Shown: positions 57,909-64,000 of the stretch, piece after piece | How the letters are laid out: each line of letters opens with the position of its first letter | Position numbering within the stretch: the first letter of the stretch is position 1 | Source of the DNA: Pseudoalteromonas lipolytica | GTDB taxonomy: Bacteria > Pseudomonadota > Gammaproteobacteria > Enterobacterales > Alteromonadaceae | Assembly (NCBI RefSeq): GCF_001306915.1 | Contig: NZ_LJTC01000005.1 | Coordinates: 1 to 64,000, forward strand | DNA: 64,000 nucleotides | Direction: 5' to 3' | Notes under the pieces: generated by a model | The model's database searches: none | What the model was told of the DNA's origin: nothing | What the model saw: the letters and a program-made list of their open reading frames with translations, nothing else | Translations under genes and position numbers: made by a program

Positions 57909-57967
57909 TGAACCAAAAGCCAGCGGATGCAACGAGTTCGGCGAAGCATCTGCAGGCTCTTGGTTCA
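57909..57967. repeat. Imperfect inverted repeat between the converging cupin and GH16 genes
   Basis: Arms of 22 bp at 57909-57930 and 57946-57967 match at 19 positions, with a 15-base loop (AACGAGTTCGGCGAA). The arms begin and end TGAACCAA/TTGGTTCA. There is no T-tract. It could be a bidirectional terminator or a copy of a dispersed palindromic element; no other copy is seen in this window. Confidence 0.6.
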
Positions 57968-58000
57968 TAATTCACTTATAGCAATCCGCTTAATTAAGTA

Positions 58001-59038
58001 CTATTGCGGATTGGTCTTACCCTTTATTTGTACTGCTGATGGCTGCTTTGTTGCACAGCCGATACCTGTTTCACTATTTTTACTACATTGAAAAACACGT
58101 ACGTAATCCACCAGCATTTGCTTAGGATAACCTGCAAAATCAACGCCTTTAGCATTCACATTTGCTGGCCAGTTTCCGCCTACTGCAAAGTTAAGCAGTA
58201 AATGAAAACGCTGATCAAACGGAGCAAAGCCGGTATTTTCTATAAACGAGCCGTCTTGTTGTTGTGATGTTGAATACCACTGGTCGTGGCGAAATGTCGC
58301 ATAGTGAACATCATCAACATACCAACGAATTTCATCTTGCTGCCATTCAAGGGCATAAACATGAAAGTTATCAGCCGGGTTATTAGCTTCGCTAAAACGG
58401 TACGGCGAACCGCTGTAAACATTTTTGGGTGCAGGACCACCGTAATGCAAGGTGCCGTGTACGCGCGTTTCAAGGCTGCCAGCTGGCGCTGTTTTGTCAT
58501 CAGTGAGAGTCTTTAGATTAACTGCTTCCATGATGTCTATTTCGCCTGATGATGCCCAGCGACCATAACGCCAATCAGTTGGTAACATCCAAATTGCTGG
58601 CCACGCGCCTTGCCCTGCTGGCAATTTAGCGCGAATTTCAAACCGCCCGTATCGCCAATCAGCTAAGTTTTTAGTGCGTAAACGAGCAGAAGTGAACGGC
58701 TGAGTCGCTTGTTTTTCTCGCTCAGCATCGCTACTCACTTCATCGCTATTATGCAACGGCCCAGTGTATTGCTCTTGGCGAGCAACAATATGCAATAGGC
58801 CATCTTTAACAAAACTGTTTTCGCTACGCGCGGTATAGCATTGCAGCTCATCATTACCGCCACCTCGACAGTTTACTTCATGTTGCCACTTAGTTAGGTC
58901 GAGATCATTTTGCGAAAATTCGTCTTGCCAAACTAACTGCCAGCCTTCTCCTAGGCTGGCTTTGACAGGCGCTGGGGTTTGCTGACAGGCACTAAGCGCA
59001 CCTGTTAGCAAAATAACAGCATACGATTTTACTGACAT
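58001..59038 (-). CDS. GH16 endo-beta-1,3-glucanase (laminarinase), lipoprotein
   Basis: A 345-residue glycoside hydrolase. The lipobox LSAC (Cys18) suggests lipid anchoring. The catalytic motif is GEIDIMEAVN: Glu166 nucleophile, Asp168 and Glu171 acid/base, in the form with the extra Met found in beta-1,3-glucanases. WQLVWQDEFS at the start and DYVRVFQ at the end are typical. It cleaves laminarin-type beta-1,3-glucan into oligosaccharides. It overlaps the GH3 gene by ten bases, so the MFS-GH3-GH16 genes form an operon. Confidence 0.93.
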   Translation of the reverse strand: MSVKSYAVILLTGALSACQQTPAPVKASLGEGWQLVWQDEFSQNDLDLTKWQHEVNCRGGGNDELQCYTARSENSFVKDGLLHIVARQEQYTGPLHNSDEVSSDAEREKQATQPFTSARLRTKNLADWRYGRFEIRAKLPAGQGAWPAIWMLPTDWRYGRWASSGEIDIMEAVNLKTLTDDKTAPAGSLETRVHGTLHYGGPAPKNVYSGSPYRFSEANNPADNFHVYALEWQQDEIRWYVDDVHYATFRHDQWYSTSQQQDGSFIENTGFAPFDQRFHLLLNFAVGGNWPANVNAKGVDFAGYPKQMLVDYVRVFQCSKNSETGIGCATKQPSAVQIKGKTNPQ

Positions 59039-61545
59039 GAGACTGTTGCGTCCTCGGTGTGCGCGCTCGTTACTGATAGTTTAGCAATTGATACGTGCCA
59101 TGCACCTTCAGTGGCTAATTGCCAAGGCGAGAATACTTGCCCAAGCTGCACACCTTGCTCTGCAAAGCAGCTCAAATCTACGGTTAGCGTTTGCCAATCA
59201 TTTGCTGCTTTAAGCTGTTTGCTAATATCAAATTGGCCGTCACAGTTTTCACCACATTGCATACCCAGCATTAGCGGCGCATCAGCAGCTTGGTCTACCT
59301 TAATTTGCATTTGCAGTTGACCCGCTTTTTCAACGTATGAACGTAAATCCGATGGGAAAGCCGCCATTAAACGAACCGAAGCCGCTTCTTTACCATTAAA
59401 GCTGATTGCGCGCGCATCTTCTTGTACGTCTTTATCAAAGGTTTTTACGCTAACAGCGTTAAGGGCTGCACGGCTACTGGTCATGGCTTGTTGCTCAGAA
59501 CCACTTTGTAGTTGCAGTGACCACGGTGCTTTTACGGCACGTTCAAATAATACTAAGTCTTCTAATTTAGCGGCAACTTGTGATTTTTCGCTAAGGTCAT
59601 CTGCTAATGTGTTTTTATCTTGGTAAGTTAAACCAAAGCCATATGGCAGTAGTGGCGAGTAGTCTTTATCACCACGGTTTTGGTTACCTACCGGGTTATT
59701 TGGCCACGAGAACGATAACTTACCTTTAAAGTCATGATTGATAGAACCATCTTGCTTTTTAAAGATAACATCGCTGATTGCATCACCTTCACTGCCTGGT
59801 AACCAAGTTGCAACAAACGCATCACTGGCATTCAGCTCTGCATTCACCCACATTGGGCGGCCACTAATAAATAGCGACACCACAGGAATACCGGCATCTT
59901 TTAGCTTTTTAAGCAGGGCTAAATCAGTTTTATTACCACGTTGGTATTCAAGGTTATCTAAATCACCATTACCTTCTGCATACGGCTGTTCACCAAACAC
60001 CACAATCGCGACATCTGGCTTAGATTCAAATTCGCCATTCACATTGTATTGAACCTGACCACCGGCTTGCTCAACTGTATTTTTGATCCCATCAAAAATT
60101 GAAGAACCACCCGGGAAGTCGCTATTCTCGTTACCTGTACCCTGCCAAGTGATTGTCCAACCACCTGACTGCATACCGATGTTATCTGCGCCCTGACCGG
60201 CAACTAATACATTTGCATTTGCTGATAGCGGTAACAACTGTTGTTTATTTTTCAGTAGTACCAGTGATTCACGGACTGCTTGTTTTGCAACTGCGCGATG
60301 TTCTGCACTACCAATGATTTCTGTTTTACCTGAAAGCGGACGCTTGGCAGGGCTTGGCTTATCAAACAAACCAGCGCGCATTTTTACACGTAAGATACGT
60401 GTTACTGCATCATCGATACGGCTTTGTGCAATTTCGCCACTTTTAACTTGCTTAATAAGGTTTTCGTAAAGTGGTTTCCATGCATCTGTCGGTACCATGT
60501 ACACATCAAGACCAGCATTTGCAGCCTGCGCACAGTTGCCATTAGTACAACCCGGAATTTGACCGTGGCCGTTCCAGTCACCAACAACAAAACCATCAAA
60601 ACCCATTTTATCTTTTAGCACGTCGGTAAGTAGGTATTTACTGCCATGAATTTTTTCACCATTCCAGCTGTTGAATGACGCCATTACGGTTTGCGCCCCC
60701 GCACCTAAGCCGCCTACATAACCTTGCGCATGAATATCAAATAACTCTTGCTCAGATGCCGTGTTATTACCTTGGTCATCACCACCTTCTGTGCCGCCAT
60801 CACCTAAAAAGTGTTTAACCGTACTGATCACACGTTTATCAGATAAAAAGTCGTCATCAACCGCACCTTGCAACCCCTTAACAATGGCTGCTGAATACGC
60901 TTTTACAATTTCAGGGTCTTCAGAATAGCCTTCATAAGTTCGGCCCCAACGGTCGTCACGAACAACAGCCACAGTTGGTGCAAATACCCAGTCGATACCA
61001 GTTACCATCACTTCTTGCGCGGTAGCGGCGGCAATTTTTTCGATTAACTCAGGGTTGTTTGTTGCACCTAAACCAATGTTATGTGGAAATAATGTCGCAC
61101 CAATTACGTTATTGTGACCATGCACGGCATCGGTACCCCACATAGTCGGAATTGAGCTGCCATCGAGCGAGTCATCAATTGAGGCTTGATACATTTTTTC
61201 AGCAAGATCAATCCAATCTGCAGCGCTGGCATGTTTATCATTATTAGGGAATGCGCCACCGCCATTGAGGTAAGAACCAAAGCCGTATTTACGCATATCT
61301 TCAACGGTTATATCGCGAATTTCTGGCTGGATCATTTGCGCAATTTTTTGCTCAAGGGTCATATTTGCCAACATTTTCGCAATTTGTGCTTCCATTTCTG
61401 GATTTGCTGCAATGCCCGTTTCGATATTTGGCCAAATTTCTTGCTCAGTGCTCACGTTGGTCACCTTATCTTGCCCAGTACAACCTAGCATGCTGACGCT
61501 TGCCATCATTAACGAACAGAGAGTAAATGTTTTTTTCAATTTCAT
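59029..61545 (-). CDS. GH3 beta-glucosidase/exo-glucanase, lipoprotein
   Basis: An 838-residue glycoside hydrolase family 3 enzyme with a lipobox SMLGC (Cys about 22). The N-terminal barrel has IPTMWGTDAVHGHNNV, VKHFLGDGGTEGG and the nucleophile Asp (about 323) in VVGDWNGHGQI. The C-terminal alpha/beta domain and a final beta-sandwich (about 690-838) resemble the Pseudoalteromonas ExoP type of exo-beta-1,3/1,4-glucanase. It releases glucose from the ends of beta-glucan oligosaccharides. ATG at 61545 (SD overlapping the MFS stop) is preferred to the GTG at 61554. Confidence 0.94.
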   Translation of the reverse strand: MKLKKTFTLCSLMMASVSMLGCTGQDKVTNVSTEQEIWPNIETGIAANPEMEAQIAKMLANMTLEQKIAQMIQPEIRDITVEDMRKYGFGSYLNGGGAFPNNDKHASAADWIDLAEKMYQASIDDSLDGSSIPTMWGTDAVHGHNNVIGATLFPHNIGLGATNNPELIEKIAAATAQEVMVTGIDWVFAPTVAVVRDDRWGRTYEGYSEDPEIVKAYSAAIVKGLQGAVDDDFLSDKRVISTVKHFLGDGGTEGGDDQGNNTASEQELFDIHAQGYVGGLGAGAQTVMASFNSWNGEKIHGSKYLLTDVLKDKMGFDGFVVGDWNGHGQIPGCTNGNCAQAANAGLDVYMVPTDAWKPLYENLIKQVKSGEIAQSRIDDAVTRILRVKMRAGLFDKPSPAKRPLSGKTEIIGSAEHRAVAKQAVRESLVLLKNKQQLLPLSANANVLVAGQGADNIGMQSGGWTITWQGTGNENSDFPGGSSIFDGIKNTVEQAGGQVQYNVNGEFESKPDVAIVVFGEQPYAEGNGDLDNLEYQRGNKTDLALLKKLKDAGIPVVSLFISGRPMWVNAELNASDAFVATWLPGSEGDAISDVIFKKQDGSINHDFKGKLSFSWPNNPVGNQNRGDKDYSPLLPYGFGLTYQDKNTLADDLSEKSQVAAKLEDLVLFERAVKAPWSLQLQSGSEQQAMTSSRAALNAVSVKTFDKDVQEDARAISFNGKEAASVRLMAAFPSDLRSYVEKAGQLQMQIKVDQAADAPLMLGMQCGENCDGQFDISKQLKAANDWQTLTVDLSCFAEQGVQLGQVFSPWQLATEGAWHVSIAKLSVTSAHTEDATVSCQ

Positions 61546-61554
61546 TTTTTGCAC

Positions 61555-62814
61555 CTATGAAGTCTGAGTTGATACTTTTGAGCCAACCAGCGCAAAGTAA
61601 GTAATATATAAATAACAGGCGATTGGTAAGAATAACGCCATTTGCACGCCAATAGAATCTGCTAATACGCCTTGTAGTAATGGAATAATCGCTCCCCCTA
61701 CAATCGCTAAACATAAAATGCCTGAGCCTTTTGAGGTGTATTTGCCAAGGCCGTGTAAAGCAAGGCTAAAAATGGTTGGGAACATAATCGAGTTACATAA
61801 TCCCACAAGCAAAATTGCCCACATAGCAAGGCTGCCCTCACCCGTCATAGCAATCAATACTAACAATACCGCCAACAAGCCATGGCATGCCAACACCTTG
61901 CCTGCATTAAATTTCTGCATTACAACTGCACCAATAAAACGGCCAACCATGGCTCCTGCAAAGTAGTAGCTAATATAATGCGCAGCTTCATTTTCTGGTA
62001 AACCAGCAATGTTATCTAGGGTCAAAAAGCCCACCAAAAAACTACCAATCGCCACTTCTGCGCCCACATACACAAAAATACCTACAGCACCTAAAATGAG
62101 GTGGCGGTAACGCCAAACACTGCCTAAATCAACAAAATCTTCTAAATCTTGATGTGCCGCTTCGCTATCACTTTCTTTACCTAGTTTTGGCAGTTTTAAA
62201 AATGCAAAGATAACCGCAAGTACCAACAAGCTTAACGACAACATTAAATAAGGGAGTTTCACTTCTTCTGCGGTGGCTTGACTAACCTCAGATAGAATTA
62301 ACCAACCACCAAAAATTGGTGCAACCGTGGTTCCTAACGAGTTAAATGCTTGTGTCATAGTCAAACGCGAAGATGCTGTTTTTTGCGGACCAAGTACACT
62401 TACATAAGGATTGGCAGATACTTGTAAAATCGTGATGCCCGAGGCAAGGACAAACAAGGCTAGTAAAAATAATTCGTACACATGGGCAACCGCAGCTGGG
62501 TAAAACAGCGCACACCCCGCGGCTGCGACCACTAAGCCAACCACGATACCAAACTGGTAGCCAATACGACTGACCAACTTTCCAGCAGGGATCGACATCA
62601 CAAAATACGCACCAAAGAAGCAAAACTGAATGAGCATAGCCTGCGTATAGTTAAGTGAAAACATACCTTTTAAATAAGGGATTAAAATGTCATTCAGACA
62701 GGTTATGAATCCCCACATAAAAAATAATGTGGTCAATGATGCCAGCGCAAAGTGCTGCTTAGGCATATCTGCTTGGCTTGCAGCAGCCGACACAGGGGTT
62801 GAAACATGAGCCAT
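61555..62814 (-). CDS. Sugar MFS transporter (FucP/GluP type)
   Basis: A 419-residue protein with 12 membrane helices, of the fucose/glucose-galactose H+ symporter group: [29 protein letters not shown]-like [16 protein letters not shown] and SNAGE-type [17 protein letters not shown]. It imports glucose or a short sugar over the inner membrane. It is the first gene of the MFS-GH3-GH16 operon; a LacI-type operator lies just downstream of its -10 element. Confidence 0.92.
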   Translation of the reverse strand: MAHVSTPVSAAASQADMPKQHFALASLTTLFFMWGFITCLNDILIPYLKGMFSLNYTQAMLIQFCFFGAYFVMSIPAGKLVSRIGYQFGIVVGLVVAAAGCALFYPAAVAHVYELFLLALFVLASGITILQVSANPYVSVLGPQKTASSRLTMTQAFNSLGTTVAPIFGGWLILSEVSQATAEEVKLPYLMLSLSLLVLAVIFAFLKLPKLGKESDSEAAHQDLEDFVDLGSVWRYRHLILGAVGIFVYVGAEVAIGSFLVGFLTLDNIAGLPENEAAHYISYYFAGAMVGRFIGAVVMQKFNAGKVLACHGLLAVLLVLIAMTGEGSLAMWAILLVGLCNSIMFPTIFSLALHGLGKYTSKGSGILCLAIVGGAIIPLLQGVLADSIGVQMALFLPIACYLYITYFALVGSKVSTQTS

Positions 62815-62912
62815 AATTTTCTTCTCTAGTTAATTATATTTATCAGTTTGTTACAGCAAGGTTTAATACTTAATCACTAACAGCAAATAGCGAAATATGT
62901 TGCAACATTAAA

Positions 62913-62926
62913 TGTAAGCGCTTACA
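62913..62926. promoter_or_regulatory. LacI-family operator, copy 3 (MFS side)
   Basis: A perfect TGTAAGCGCTTACA inside the 20-bp palindrome AAATGTAAGCGCTTACATTT (62910-62929). It is immediately downstream of the minus-strand -10 at 62927-62932. A further 12-bp palindrome, ATGTTGCAACAT, lies beside it at 62897-62908. Confidence 0.88.
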
Positions 62927-62954
62927 TTTATAACATATAAATCATATTTAGCAA
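62927..62954 (-). promoter_or_regulatory. Candidate promoter of the MFS-GH3-GH16 operon
   Basis: On the minus strand there is TTGCTA (62949-62954), a 16-bp spacer and TATAAA (62927-62932), followed at once by operator copy 3, the same geometry as at the receptor promoter. Confidence 0.55.
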
Positions 62955-62971
62955 TTTATTTGCAGAAAAAT

Positions 62972-62985
62972 TGTAAGCGCTTACA
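62972..62985. promoter_or_regulatory. LacI-family operator, copy 4 (GH1 side)
   Basis: A perfect TGTAAGCGCTTACA (TTGTAAGCGCTTACAA with flanks), 61 bp before the GH1 start. Its centre is 59 bp from copy 3. No clear -35/-10 pair could be fixed for the GH1 gene. Confidence 0.88.
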
Positions 62986-63045
62986 ACTGAGTCTAAGCTC
63001 TAATTTACTAAGCCTTACACTTAACCCGAAGGACGAGTATCTACT

Positions 63046-64000
63046 GTGTATAAATCAATTTCACTGTTACCAGATTCATCTTTACTCAAGCCCGAGTTCA
63101 CGTTCGGTGTGGCAACAGCTTCATTTCAGATTGAAGGGGCACGCGATAAGCGCCTTGATTGTATCTGGGATACATTTTGCGAAAAGCCTGGCGCTATTGC
63201 TGACCAAAGCCATGGCGATGTAGCTTGTGACCATGTTGCACGTTGGCAGCAAGATGTCGAGATGATTGCAGATTTGGCTGTCGATGCTTACCGCTTATCT
63301 ATTTCGTGGCCAAGGGTCATGCAGCAAGATGGCTCGGTTAACGAGCAAGGTATGGCGTTTTATGTTCAGTTATTAACGGCTTTAAAAGCGCGTAACATAA
63401 AAACCTATGTCACCTTATATCACTGGGATTTACCTCAATACCTTGAAGATAATGGCGGCTGGTTAAATCGCGAAACAGCCTATAAATTTAAAGACTATGC
63501 CGAACTTGTTACTCAACATTTAGGCCATTTGGTTGATTCATTCGCCACCTTGAACGAACCATTTTGTAGCGCTTATTTAGGCTATGAAGTGGGTGTACAT
63601 GCACCTGGCATAAAATCACAACAAGCTGGCCGACAAGCAGCGCACCACTTACTACTCGCCCACGGCCTTGCTATGCAAGTATTACGTAAAAACTGCCCAA
63701 GCACAGAAGCAGGTATCGTATTAAACTTCAGCCCAACGTATCCTTTAACCGAAGATGATAAAAAAGCCGCAGAGCTTGCTGATCAATACCACAATCAATG
63801 GTATATCAAAGCGATTTTAGAAGGTGCTTACCCCTCTTTACTGGATGATTTAGCAGATGAAGTTAAACCAATTATTATTGCTGGCGATATGGCGATTATT
63901 CGTCAAGCCGTCGACTTTATTGGCGTTAACTATTATACCCGCATACACTACAAAAATACCGCTGATGGCTGGTTTGAAGAAGCAAGCCTTACGGATGTTC
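63046..64000 (+). CDS. GH1 beta-glucosidase, 5' part only
   Basis: The first 318 residues of a glycoside hydrolase family 1 enzyme; the gene runs off the right edge. The N-terminal signature is FTFGVATASFQIEGA, followed by YRLSISWPRV, TLYHWDLPQYLED and the acid/base motif TLNEPF (Glu about 170). The nucleophile region lies beyond the window. No signal peptide is seen, so it acts in the cytoplasm on cello- or laminari-oligosaccharides. The start is GTG at 63046 with AAGGA 12 bases upstream. It is divergent from the MFS operon and shares the operator region. Confidence 0.93.
   Translation, partial: MYKSISLLPDSSLLKPEFTFGVATASFQIEGARDKRLDCIWDTFCEKPGAIADQSHGDVACDHVARWQQDVEMIADLAVDAYRLSISWPRVMQQDGSVNEQGMAFYVQLLTALKARNIKTYVTLYHWDLPQYLEDNGGWLNRETAYKFKDYAELVTQHLGHLVDSFATLNEPFCSAYLGYEVGVHAPGIKSQQAGRQAAHHLLLAHGLAMQVLRKNCPSTEAGIVLNFSPTYPLTEDDKKAAELADQYHNQWYIKAILEGAYPSLLDDLADEVKPIIIAGDMAIIRQAVDFIGVNYYTRIHYKNTADGWFEEASLTDV

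Noticed and set aside
51270..64000. Horizontal island or prophage explanation for the glucan locus
   Set aside because: No integrase, tRNA, direct repeats or insertion sequence are visible and base composition is like the rest of the window.

Overview
The window looks like chromosomal DNA of a marine gammaproteobacterium of the order Alteromonadales, most probably Pseudoalteromonas. This is an inference from the protein sequences, the moderate AT bias, the Na+-type PomAB stator next to xseB-ispA-dxs, and a TonB-receptor/glycosidase locus typical of marine polysaccharide degraders. I see no tRNA, prophage, insertion sequence or CRISPR array. Most of the window is well-packed core genome.

Layout. 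Positions 1-560 hold the 5' end of a 16S rRNA gene on the minus strand, with its leader (boxA) and two strong tandem promoters. From 0.7 to 7.3 kb come cnoX, an M20 amidohydrolase, topB (with a LexA-like box), a small membrane protein preceded by a possible 23-codon leader ORF, and pomB/pomA. From 7.5 to 10.7 kb lies the isoprenoid operon xseB-ispA-dxs. From 10.8 to 16.2 kb lie a collagen-like, internally duplicated propeller lipoprotein and a large propeller-GGDEF signalling protein. From 16.2 to 23.5 kb a minus-strand cluster runs glyA, nrdR-ribD-ribE-ribBA-ribH-nusB-thiL-pgpA. The GTP cyclohydrolase half of RibBA has lost its zinc cysteines, and thiL has an unusual hairpin between its Shine-Dalgarno and its start. 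From 24.2 to 29.0 kb is thrLABC, with a leader peptide rich in Thr and Ile codons and an attenuator. From 29.1 to 50.7 kb are signalling genes (response regulator, histidine kinase, HDOD protein, chemoreceptor), peptidases (M49-like, S9, M43-like, M17), rdgC, cstA, and dinB with a canonical LexA box.

The accessory part runs from about 51.3 kb to the right end and is a beta-glucan (laminarin-type) utilisation locus. It has a TonB-dependent receptor followed by a flavin-dependent halogenase-like protein, a SapC-family protein and a JmjC/cupin-like protein. Converging on these is a minus-strand operon of sugar MFS transporter, GH3 and GH16. A GH1 beta-glucosidase diverges from that operon and is cut by the window end. 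The receptor promoter and the MFS/GH1 divergent region carry the same LacI-type palindrome (TGTAAGCGCTTACA, one copy with a single mismatch), so the two halves probably form one regulon. The likely scheme is outer-membrane uptake of glucan oligosaccharides by the receptor, cleavage by lipid-anchored GH16 and GH3, import by the MFS protein and final hydrolysis by GH1. What the halogenase/SapC/cupin trio does in such a regulon is not known to me and is the most interesting open question here.
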